64,000 nt of DNA, from NCBI GenBank assembly GCA_038503035.1, contig JAVSML010019101.1:1-64000 (forward strand), given 5' to 3'. This document shows, piece after piece, positions 1 through 12,500 of the stretch; the first letter of the stretch is position 1, and each line of letters starts with the position of its first letter. Under the pieces are notes generated by a model. It saw nothing but the letters and a program-made list of their open reading frames with translations, had not been told where the DNA came from and searched no databases. Source of the stretch: Crocodylus rhombifer. Lineage: Eukaryota > Chordata > Crocodylia > Crocodylidae. The position numbers were made by a program, and so were the translations under genes.

Positions 1-390
1 GGGGGGGCCGGGCTGCGCTGGCAGCAGCAGGAGCGCGGCGGTGATAAGCGCGAAGCTCCTGCAGATGCCACCGGCGCTGTCAGTGGCGGGGGTGGAAGGT
101 TGCGAGCACTGACCAGAAGTCAGCGGCCACTTGCAGGCAGTGTCTTTTTGTAGGGGGTGCACTGCCACGCTCAGGGGGTATACGTGTACCCATGTGCACC
201 CCCTACACGTCACCCTTGTCCCTAATTTTTACCCCTTTGAGCAATGCTACTGTAGTCACAGGAACACTCACAGTTAGTACATCCATAAATCTTCTGAATG
301 CTGTGCCTTTATATAAATAAACATGCACACATGCACGCATACTATGCACACGCACACATCCCTTAGTTGTACTTGAATTCTTCATTTTTA
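1..390. other. Intron end with GC-rich repeat-like block
   Basis: Intronic to the ABCA6/8/9/10-like gene. Bases 1-200 are GC-rich and carry the GGGGGTATACGTGTACCC pattern that also opens the hAT-like element at 62201, so this may be an edge of a related MITE. CA-rich DNA follows (330-360). No exon found. Confidence 0.4.
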
Positions 391-391
391 C

Positions 392-511
392 CTGGGGATT
401 TCCCAACATGGCAATAGCAAGAGATAAACTCCTTTTTTGTCCGCTGCTTATTTCATCTGCTTGTTTGTCCTGTATGTGGATCATATCCAACTGTGTTAAG
501 ACATTTTTCAC
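392..511 (-). CDS. ABCA6/8/9/10-like exon 13 (NBD1 signature)
   Basis: Residues 595-634: [20 protein letters not shown] then [17 protein letters not shown]. The ABC signature reads ISSGQ in place of LSGGQ: the serine and final glycine are kept and the first glycine is a serine. The next exon (Walker B) would lie before base 1; I see no match in 1-390. Confidence 0.95.
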
Positions 512-3500
512 CTAGAAATATGCACAAAATAAATTACAAGTATTAGTTTCACTTCCTGATGTCACTATTCCAATATCACGTTCTAGGTTGCAGTTACATA
601 TCACTGCAACGGTTAACCATCTCACACATCAGTTGGCAACATGCTGGGAGTGGTTTCATTAGCAATCAGAGATGGAAAACAAAGAAAGCTGTAGAAATGA
701 TCTTTATTGCAATATGCATACAAACCAATGCTTCATGCTGCTTATCTTAGGTGCACATATCTCATCCCTGATTGCAAACCAAATAGAGATGATAATGAAA
801 TAATCTTTACTCTTTTCCTCGCTGCCCTGGGTTATTACCATGGCACTACCATAGCAGGGAGTAAGAAATGGGGTCTAAGGTTTAATAAAGCCAAAAAAGG
901 TACATGAGATTAAATAAAAAAGAGAGAGTAATAGGAAAGAAGCCAGATCAGGCACTGGAGCCTTTACAAAAATCCTGTTAAATGCCTTTCTACATCCATA
1001 GCACATGGATACTTTTTGAAAACTGCACTGTAAGCTACTTGAGCAGGGCCCTCCTTTTTTGTTTAATGCTATGGGTAGCCCCTTTGTGCCAAAGCCATAT
1101 AAATGAGGAAAGACACAATAAGGAATAGTCAGACATTTTATCAAAGGTTCTACCAAGCCTTGCACTTCAGGACCCCCTGCACCTGGGATATCTTTATAAA
1201 TCTGAACTGCAGAACTAACCAAACTCTGCTGGCTGAGATTAAGTATGCCAGCCAGGAAACGAATAAAGAGCGAGAATTTAAAAGGAATTTCAGTGCCTAA
1301 GGATGCACATTTCTTTCCAAAGAAATTGGCATCAATTTTCAGACACATCCTAACCACTGTTGATATTCAAGGTATCACCATATTTTTACATTACACAATT
1401 AAATTAGATGTTCAAAGGCACGTTCTCCAGTGCTGCCACGCAGTCAAGGTTCTTCTCCAGTAAGAAGCACTCACCTCACGCTCTGCCTCGCTGGACAGGA
1501 TCCCTTTGATTCCAGCAAAAACCTGCAAATTTTCCTTCACTGTTAAAGCTTCAAACTGGAGATTGAATTGTGGACAGAACCCAATTCTTTCTCTGATTCT
1601 ATCCTTGTCTCTCACTTCAGACATCCGGTAGTTAAATATGGTGGCAGAACCTGCAGCATAAACAGACACAAACATCAGACGAGTCCTTTGTTCATACCCC
1701 CCAACAGAGTTGAAATCAAGCCCGTTCCACCCCCCGATTGACAGCATATCATCATACCCTCCGAAGCTTCAGTGAGTCCACTAAGGACATTTAGCAATGT
1801 AGTTTTTCCAGCTCCGCTGTGACCAAGTAATGCAGTGATCTGGCCTTCATAAATATTTAAGGACAAACCTAAAATAAACACACAACACCCTGATAGAATA
1901 AGGGTTAGTGAAGGAAGTTAAGTCTCTTTGTGACCCTTGCCAAGAAATATCATTCTGGCCAAAACTGACATAGGCAATGTCAGAACTACACAAATTAGTT
2001 GTGCATTAGGATTGCGGGTCCTATCCAGTTGCATGATATTTGGTATTTACTGGAAAGGGGCACTGCAGAGAAAGGAAAAAAAAATACTGACACTTTAAAA
2101 ATGATTATTTCACTTCTCCTAGAACAGAGTATGCTCCCTTTTACTTCTAGGAGGCACAAACAGCCCCTAAAAACTGAACAAGTAAGCATCAGTTTCATCA
2201 GTCATGTTTTGAGATATTCATTCAGCAATTATGACAAGTGCAATTGTTTTAGTTTGATCATAGGATTTCAATATTTTTACATATTGTTGGAAATGTAGCA
2301 GGGATTAAGTGTCCCAAATGACAATATCTGCATTGCCTTTGTAAGCTTGTGAAAGCAGAACTTGGATGCATCCTCTCAAAATAAATTAAAAAACCAACAA
2401 CAAAAAAGCCTTAATATTCCAGAATGTATTTAATTCATTTGTAGGTAAAACAGAAACAAATGCTCCAGGAAACCTTTGTACCTCTCAACACTTCTACTTG
2501 CTTCTCCTTCTTTCCATATGTTTTTTTAATATTGCTGATCCTAAGGGAAGGATAAAGAAGTTATTGTTAATATTGCAACACAGCAAGTTAGTTTCTCAGG
2601 GGTTCTTTACTGATACCTAAAGATCTGATTCTCCACTGCCTTGAATCTTGTCCCTCCATTCCCACAGGCAGCAGGACACACTTCATTGTCTTAGTAATGC
2701 CCTGCCCCAACCTTTCACAGAGTACCTTGTGCAACACCCAAGAAGGTGAGCCCTCTCATATAGAAAAGTCTGAATGTGTTGTAATGATCTTGCCCTTCTG
2801 CCTTTGGAGGTGCTGGGCATCATGTTCCAGATAGACTTCCAGTAAAATGTGTGTGGCTTCTTTCAGCCTTTGCTGCTGTTATTTTTCAAGGAAGTTTTCA
2901 TATTAAGCCAAATATGTCGTTATCTTAATCCTTTCCTTTTTGAGTACTTTAACCTGGCTCTTACTTTCATTTCAGCCTAACTCTCTACCTTTTCCTTAAT
3001 GAAATGAAATCAACCTTTGAAGAACAAAACTGAGAAAACTGATGTAAGGAAAAAATGATAAAGAGCACAATAGCATGTTTGCTGCTCCCGTCTCCAGATG
3101 TAATATGTAGCTACACATTACGTTTCATGTACCACATTGTACCTGATGACTTCCTTTTCAGCAAATTCTGGAGGCACTGGTTCCACATTATCACCAAAAG
3201 CATGATCACAGTTCTGTTCAAATTCAGATCTCCCACCATCATAACGCCGCTGGCTTTTGACCCAGTATGACGACTTCAGGAAGAACAAAGGGGGATATGG
3301 TGTTCCATATTTGTCTGATTGCAAAACAAAGAACACAGTATTTTAGCAGAGGAACCTGTTTACGAAACATTTGTTCACATCACTAAACACTGTGAATCAG
3401 ATTTTTAGAAGGATTGAGACACCTAAAGACAGAGACAGGCACATGATGATATCTTCAACAGTAGGGCTGTGCGAAATTTTGCCGGGCATTTCGTTTTAAC

Positions 3501-6500
3501 GCATTTCGAGGTCAAAACAGTGAAATTGAAATGGAACAAAAGGCTTTGAAAGAGCTTTGAAACAAAATGAGGGCACTCAAAATGTTTTGAAAGTTTTTAA
3601 ATGTTTCCAGTTTCAAAGCTGGGCTTGCAGATCATGCAAGAAATCCAAATCAAGCAAGAAATGACATTAGACATTTTCATGATTTCCCGTTAAAGCCTAT
3701 GGGCGAAATGTTGAAACGCATCAAAAGAGTTTCAATGAAACAAACTGGAACAGTGCTTCAAAACAAAATGAAACTAAATGAAATGAAACACTGTCCCTTC
3801 GAAATGGAAGTCAAAATGAGAAGGTGCTGTCTCGCACAGACCTATTCAACAGTACAGAAGTACCTAACTCTTTTTGAAAAGCCAACTGCAGGAGCCCAGG
3901 TTGCATCTTCAGGCACGTAAAAACCTTTCAAAGTCTGACCATTAGCTGAGAGTAGTGTTTTTCAATTTAGCTGTGCCTTGAGATCTGCTCAAGAGTGCTG
4001 TGGGTGCCACACAATGTTAGTACTGTTAGGTCTATAAACATGATTTATAAGATAAACCCAGAGATTTCAAACAGAAATCCACTGTTGTGGTCCTTTTGAG
4101 GTCTTTGCAACAGAAAACATGCTCTATTATTTTTCTGTAGTTAAAAAAAAAAAGGGTGAAAACTATGAGCTGGCATTTTCTGAGGGTTGCCTCAAGTCTC
4201 AAAGGTTTCATAGATTTTAATAGATTTCATAGACATCAGGGCTGGAAGGGACCTCAGGAGATCATCGAGTCCAGCCCCCTGCCCAAAGGGCAGGAAGTCA
4301 GCTGGGGGCATAGGATCCCAGCAAGATAAGCATCCAATTTACTCTTGAAGGTGTTCAATGTAGGTGCTTGAACCACCTCCGCTGGCAGGCTGTTCCAGAC
4401 CTTGGGGACTCGGACAGTAAAGAAATTCTTCCTTATGTCCAGCCTGAAATGGTCTTGCAGGAGTTTGTGACCGTTCGACCTCGTCATCCCTTGGGGCGCT
4501 CTGGTGAACAGACGTTCCCCCAGATCCTGGTGGTCACCCCTGATAAACTTCTAGGTGGCCATCAGATCACCCCTGAGCCTGCGCTTTTCCAGGCTAAAGA
4601 GTCCCATGGCTCTCAGCCTGTCATCGTAAGATCTGTTTTCCTGACCTCTGATCATGCGCGTGGCTCTCCTCTGGACTCTCTCAAGCTTCTCCACATCCTT
4701 TTTGAATTGTGGAGCCCAAAACTGGACGCAGTACTCCAGCTGCAGCCTCACCAAGGCCGAGTACAAGGGGAGAACGACGTCCCGGGATTTGCTCGAGAAG
4801 CATCTATGGATGCAAGCCAGCGTTTTGGTCGGTTTACTAGCCGCAGCATCGCATTGCAGGCTTATGTTCATCTTGTGGTCAGTGATGACCGCCAAGTCTC
4901 TTTCTTCTGTAGTGCTATCCAACGTAGCACTGCCGAGCCTATAAGGACGGTGCAGGTTTTTCCTCCCAAGGTGGAGAGCCTTGCATTTTTTGGTGTTAAA
5001 CACCATGAGGTTCTCGTCCGCCCATTTGCTGAGCTTGTCCAGGTCAGCCTGGATCACCCGCCTATCTTCTGGCGTGGATGCTTTGCCCCAAAGTTTGGTG
5101 TCATCGGCGAACTTGGCCAGTCCACTCCTGACTCCAATGTCCACATCATTAATGAAGATGTTGAACAGGATGGGTCCCAGGACAGAGCCTTGAGGGACCC
5201 CACTGGTCACAGGGCACCACGATGAGTGACTGCCATCAATCACAACCCTCTGGGTCCGACCACGGAGCCACTTTCCCAGCCAGCGGATCGTGGTGGAGCC
5301 AAGGCCACAACTGGCCAGTTTGGCCAAGAGGTGATCATGGGATACCAGATCAAAAGCTTTTTTGAAGTCAAGATATATGACATCAATCTCTTCTCCCTCG
5401 TCCAGGTGATAGGTCACCTGGTCATAGAGGTTGAGAACTACTGGTTTAGAGCAGTGCTGTGTACATATTCTCTGCCATCATTGAAGTCAGAGAAGAAGCA
5501 GCACCCTGAGCCTGTAGATAGGATGAAGGGTTTTGACCAACACAAGGTGTGTCAAGGCAAGAAGGGGGACATCAGAATGTCTTCTTACAAGAAGCGATAT
5601 TCATTTCATGAAAACAATAAATCTGTTTTCTTGAAATCCTTCATAGTAACAGCTGTATATGGAACAGATGTAAGTAAGTAACTCTATTCACCATTCCCTC
5701 ACTCTTCTAAGTTCTTCAGAGCGAAAGTCTTGTTAGGGTTGTACATTATCAAGCACATCATCAAGCTTCTTTCATTTATGTGCAAAACTATTCATTCAGT
5801 AGGTTCAGAAACAACATCTCTGACCTCCAACCCATATGTTTGCTTTATTCAGCATTATTGTCTGTAGTGCCTCAAAGCAATCATGGGTTGAGTATAAAAG
5901 AGACAAGTGATAGGAACCAATGTGTTTTGAAGTACCAGTAAATGTATATATGGCTTAGTGAAAAGTCTGCTTACCAGGCAAAACCTTGTCAAAATAGACA
6001 GCCAACAGCATATACAAAATTGAGTCAATAATCAGGATGATATAAATTTTAAGTAAAAAGGATGATTCATCCATTAGGTTAGAAAAGTAGAAGCCTATTC
6101 CATACCGCTCTAAGTGAAAAACCTGCAAGAAAAGAAAAAGTCTAAACAATCTTCAGTTTAAAAACCATCCCCAGAAAATAAAAGAAAATCTGATGTGATT
6201 TATGCAATGTTTAGTTTACCCAAAGGTAATCTGGGAAGTCCAGAACTGTATCATCTTCTTTTCCTCTCCTTAATAGAAATAAATTCCTCCTAATGATAGG
6301 GGTCTACCTGTTTTCATTCAAAGGATCAGAAGTTCTTCAGAACCATATTTACAAATCATGGGGAAAAAATATCACTTCACCCACCAATGAAGTGCAAACA
6401 CATATTGATATACCGGGACACTCCTCTGGATTTTGTATTGAAGACTACAATCAACTATCTAACATAAACATGGTAAATTTAATGCTTCCTTAAATAATGA

Positions 6501-9500
6501 GAATTTGTAGTGAACTCAGCTCCTGGGGGTGCAAAACCCTCTGTCTTAAGAAGTTTTCACCTGGAAATCAAACTAGTCTGGAGATGGGTTGGGCCCAAAT
6601 GATGAGCTCTTGAACACCCAGCTCCCGCTGGAGTATGTAGGTATTACTTAGGAATATTGAAAGGACAGACTTATTGGCAGAAGGGACACAGTTCTGTGGA
6701 GAACTGTCTTCCAATTACCTGAAAGGTGGGAGGAGGTGGAGAAGAAAAATAAAACCTGTGGCTGGGCAGAGTTTCTGTCATGGAAAGATAAGGGACTGGG
6801 AAGTTGCTTTTCTCCAGTTCCAAGTTACTTCCACACAAGAAACTGAAGTTTTTGGACATTTTACTACTATTGATCACATAATGCTTTGGGACAGGGCTAT
6901 GTTCCCATGTGTTTTTCTACCCCATAGCACAACAGGGTCTCTGAATACCAATGCCATACATGATAAGTAGTTCTCTATCTTTGTCTGGATCAAGCACATT
7001 CCGAACCAGCTACTACCTGCAGTTTTTCTGTGTATAAAGACTCATAGAGAAGGTAGGCTAGAAAGGACTTCCAGAGGTCAACTAGTCCAACTGCTTCTTG
7101 AGGCAGGTGCATTCCCATCCAAACCATCCTATACAAGTCCCATTGCATAACCTACACAGGAAAACTACACAGTCAACCCTGACTGTTCACCAATAATGTT
7201 CTTTACCTTTGCAATTCCAGCATTAAAAACAAAAGGGCTGAGGAAACCAAAAACCCATTCAAAAGTTACAGGAGGCTTCCTTATCAGTAGAATAATACTC
7301 AAAAATCCAGAGAGAAATAAGAGGAGGAACACAACGGTGCTAGTGGTTTTAGGCTTCTTAAAGATGGAGCTGATCAGGAAGGTGAAGTGGATCTGTGAAA
7401 ATAAGGAAACCCTCGGTTGGCTGAATGCATTTTAAACCCCTGGAAATGTATCATAAACTGTGCATCACATATTAGAGAGGTTCTGTGAAGTTAAATTTGT
7501 ATTTAAAATGTATTTCAAATTAATTGAGCGCACAGGAGCATCTATGAGTGCCTTACATGAAGGTCCCAATTCTAAGAATGTGAAACACCCCCAAAACAAA
7601 CCAAAAAACATCCCATAAAAGTTATTCCTGGGAGAGTTCCACCCACAAAATTAAAGGACATCCATGGTAGAAACCATTTCAATACCGACAGGCCACTTTA
7701 GCTTCTATGTTCACAACCCTCATTTGTTTCTTCTCTCATTGTTTGAAATGGCTCTTGGTGAACAGATCCAAGATAAGGATGCACATTTTCTTATAGCTCA
7801 TCAGATAATTAAAGTCCTATCTAAACTGATTTAGAGATGCTCAGCTTGCTTAGTTAGTATGGCCAAGCAAAGGCTACAGTTCAGCACCTGGAAGATGTTC
7901 ACTTGAAGGTGCCATGGGATCCGATTCCCAGTCCCAACAATTATGCCTCCTGCCATGCCATAAGACTGGTTTACCATGTTATGGCATGTAAAATTGGGTG
8001 CATGCGTAGCTTCCTTGGCATTTATGTTGTAACCAACCCTCAATAGCAGTATAAATATAATGTGAAGACGGGCCCTTAGACTACTCTTCTGGCTGTCTTT
8101 CATGTAGTAGCAGTGTGGGGTAGGGTTCAAAATTATGGCATTTTTAAACACAGAACATTGAGCAAGTTTCTCTTTGAAATGCAGACTTACAGATGAAATA
8201 CCATAAAGGAAAAACAAGAATACAATTGGAAAGAAACTGCTTAGATAGAACTCTTCATAAAAAGAAACAGCTGTCATCAGGCAGGACATAATGAAAACAT
8301 AAGCAGCATACAGCAAACTCCAGGAGAGCCTAGAAGTGAAAAAACATATTGTTATGTGTTGGTTATTTAATGATTGGCAGCTGCATGGCAAATAACAGTT
8401 TAAATTCAAATGCTTAGAAGTTCCCTGACCAAGCCCATTCACACTCCATATATATTTGCTGGCATACTTGCCTTGATTAGGAGATTATTCATCAAAGCTG
8501 TTCAGAAAAGGAACTTGTCCCTTCCATGTGAAGACAAGCAAGAGGGCAAGTATTCCCATAGTTTTCTCCCCATTAGTAGTACCTTCGGTTATCTCCATAC
8601 AGAAAAAGCAGGCTATTCTTACACTCAAAAGATAACTTGAGACCCACTTGGGAAGCAATGGTTCATTCTACCATGGCTCCCCAACTAACAGCTATGGGCT
8701 ACCAGTAAGAAAATAACCAAGCATATGACTTCAACGCAGCAGCACAAAGCCTCATGCAAGACATTCTTGGTCACACCCTGCCCAACTGTACCTGCTCTCA
8801 TGGATTCATCAGGCAGTTGATGAAGATCATGGGGCTGTAGAATGACCACAGAGTGTCCTGCTTAGTGCATCCCAGCTGGGATGTTCCCAAACGTGCCCCA
8901 CAGCCTTGACATGCTCTGAACATGGAAATGCACTAAATAGGACACCCTGTTGTCATTCCTTGCTGCTGAGAGCAAGGATGCTCAGAAAGCTGAGTCTCAC
9001 AGCCCCATGATCTTCTTCAACTCCTTGATGAATGCTTCATCACATTTGGAGCATTACACCAGGTGCAGCTGAAAGGTATGAGTAGTTTGGAAGTACTTCC
9101 ATACTGCAGAAATTGGATACATTTTAGCTGTTTGAAGAACTCACCAGAATGCTGAGTCTTGTAACCCCATCATCTTCATCAATACCTTGATATTTTTTTT
9201 CTCTCTTGTCATGTTTGTTGACAAAACTTGCAAAAACGTAGAGAAACACATTGCAGTAACAAACAGGGTAAAATAAATTCCCCAAGTCATGGAATTCAGG
9301 AGACTTGGTGATTTCATACGGACACCACTAATTGAGTTCATCTCTTTCCAGACAGAATGATTGGTTTTCATCTAAAAATGAATGTTAGCAAAATTAGCAT
9401 GTCATTTATTTTAGACAGTCAAATGAATGTTGTAGGCCACTAAATATAGATACTAGTAGTGGGTCACTAAGCTCATAACTTTATTATTCTAAACTCCCTT

Positions 9501-12500
9501 CTGGCCTTGAACCTTCCAGTCTTCCTCCTTTAAGTCTATTCAAAATGTTGCTGCTAAGATCAGCTTCAGAAACATTGCTCTTCTCATTCACCCATCTTTG
9601 CATCCATCTTGTGGGACCCCCTGCAGATTCCAAACACAGACTACCTCTCCACTTTGCAAGCCTAACCCTTACCTATGTAGTACAAACCCTAATAAATCAT
9701 GAAGCCACAAATCCCTCGTGGCAGAGCACCTTTGGTGCCTGCCACTTTAAGGGCCAGAACAGGCAGCAGGGCAGCCAGCAGGTGCGGGCCAGCCCTGATG
9801 AGGTGGTCACATGACTGCAGGAGGGCCCTGGCATAGGAGGAAGAGGCTGAGCAGCCTCCATTTTAACCCAGGCTTTCAGGACTGAGCTAGCAGGTGCTGC
9901 AAGCAGCCAGGGAGAACACCACCTAGCTGCGACTGCTGTTCATAACATCTGTGGAGGTACGAGGAGGAACTATGGGGATGGCAGGACGTTCCTGGTCCTG
10001 GGGCATGACGTGAAACTACACCATGCCAGGGTAGGATGGTGTGATGGGGCTGCCTGTGGCAGGGTGGTCCCCAGGAAATGCCATGCCAGTTGCCTCCCCA
10101 GTGAAAGGTGAGTATGGGGTGCCTTATAGCCCCAGCTCCCGCAACCTGGTGTGTAACCCAGAGTAGGGACAGGAAGTGGGGCCAGGCACATTTTGGACAC
10201 CTGAGACCATAGGGTGTAAGACCCTGGGGCCCCAGTGGGGTGTGTGGAGTTGGTCCCAGTGAGCAAGGCAGAGAGACAGAACTGGCTGTGCAGAGTAGTG
10301 ACACAAGGGGAGGCTGAAGAGCTGTGCAGTGTTGGTGCAGAGTAGGGTTGCAGGGGGGAGTTAGACCCTGATAAGTCCTCAGACATTGTGAGGCCAAGTT
10401 TGGGTCAAAGGCTAAGAACTTATGATGCCATCGGTGAGGCATGGGACACGGTATAGGGAAGGTTGGAACCATGTGTAACGCCCTAGGCATTGGGGCATTA
10501 AGCCTCCTGCATATTTACTTTGATTTGATTAATCAGCACGATGTGGGAGGCAAAACAAAGCAGACTGCCCTCGACAGAGGGGTGGGCTAGTATGGTGACC
10601 AGCCACTTGTCAGCTCCCTGTCTCACCCCTTCATCCACTCTCCTACAAAACTTGGTAAAGAAGTTAAGGTATTTCCTTATTTTCTCTATTGTGACCTAAT
10701 ACAAATGAAGGGGCTAATTCATTTACTGATACAGAAGAATAAAAAGAACACCTATTACTTAGGCATGTATATATGAATGAACTATTAATACACTTTGATG
10801 TTGAGTGGAGATACTTTAGAAAGAGAATGGAAGGAAAACAGTGTGTGCTAACTTCTAATGACTGCTGGCCAAGGATGATGAGAGTCATCAGAGCACATGG
10901 CAGCAAGGTGACTACAACCTGAAAAAAAGACTGGAATTGGGAACAGACCTGGATATGGTCTGCTACTGCCCAGACCAAGGAGACACTGAGTCCTGAGCAA
11001 GGCAAGGAGGTTTGGCTGCATGACTGGATTGCATCTTTTAGGCCGTACAAAACCTCACAAATTTGGTGAGAGGTCTGGATTGTTTTGCTATACCAGTAAT
11101 GGGATATATGGGTTGAAAAGAGCAAAAACCTTAAAGTACAGGTGTTAGCATCATATTGCAAAGAAATGGAAATGTTAAAAACCCACAATACAAGGCTGTC
11201 ATGGCTACTTCAGGATCATTATCCAGCAACAGGATATATTACAGTTCCATGTTCATTGGGGTGCAATATTTCCTGTGGCCTGGGAAGCTCTTTATGTAAG
11301 ATAAATAGTGAGTGTTATTATTTGGGGACTTCTTAATTCTAATTTGAATACAGATCATAGTGGGTGAACTTCTTATTAAAAAAAAGTCACAGCCAAACTA
11401 CCCAGGCTACCAAGATACTTCCCAAGTCCTCTTCAAGTAGAAATTTCCAACAAGCCAATCCAATTACATTTAGATAATTCCAGATGTTAAAAGGTCCCAG
11501 TCACATGACATGTTAATTGGCTTAGGGCTTAAGTACAGACTAAAAGAAACAGAAAATTGTTTTACCCCAAAAGTTCCACTTACTTCTATGATGGCAGCAT
11601 CAATGCTGGACTGTAGTGCTAAAAACCCTTTGTACCAGTACTCTGGGTTCTTACAGTAAGTTGCTGAAAAATTGTAACAGAGATCTGCATCCAAGATGAA
11701 AGGAAAAGCATGATTATATGCAACAATTGTTTTAAAGCAACTTTAAGGTTCAGATTTTAATCACAAACAAGAGTCAGAAGATTCAAATATAACAGTCCCA
11801 CAATCATCATAAATGTGCAACAGCAGATGCTAATTTCTGGATACTACTTTTAAGTGGTACATTTTCACTTGTCAGATCTCTGTAGCTTTTGCCCATTAAT
11901 CTCCGAAACATATGCTGACATAAACCATGGGGTTATCTTAAAGGCAGGAAACAGCATAATGAGACACGAGAAAAAGAATATGGGAATGGAAAAACATACC
12001 AAGTAAGATAGAACATTTTAAGTCAATAGCAGAATATGCCACTCATTTCTTACAAGAAAGTGTGGCTTTTTTGTTTGGTTAAAAAAAAAAGTAAAATCAA
12101 CCTGGATTTGTGGTTCATTCTAGTTCATAAAAATAATTTGATGCATATGGATTAAGGGCCAGATCGTAGATTTGCTGGAGACTGTTACTTTACATCAGCT
12201 ATCAAACTATGGGCATTTAGTCGTTTTTCATTACCTATGTGTCCAAAGTTGTCATTTGGAAAAGGTGTTTTCCAACTATGCCTCAAAAGATATGACAGGT
12301 CATCTTTAAATACAACCCCGAAAAATGTCTGTTCTGAATGTTCTCTCACTTCCAGAACGGTCTCATCTTCCACTCCTTCTGTGTGAATACCTGTGGTTTA
12401 TATATATATATATATATATATAAAATAAATAAATAAATACATAAATAAATGTTTAAAAAAAAAGGGATTTCAATTGGCAGGTACAACTCAGAAAACGTGA

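Noticed and set aside
4368..5225. Long plus-strand open frame
   Set aside because: It is the antisense shadow of the CR1 reverse transcriptase; no independent domain.
9876..10490. 204-codon minus-strand open frame
   Set aside because: Pro/His/Cys-rich composition-driven frame with alternatives in other phases; no splice context or homology.
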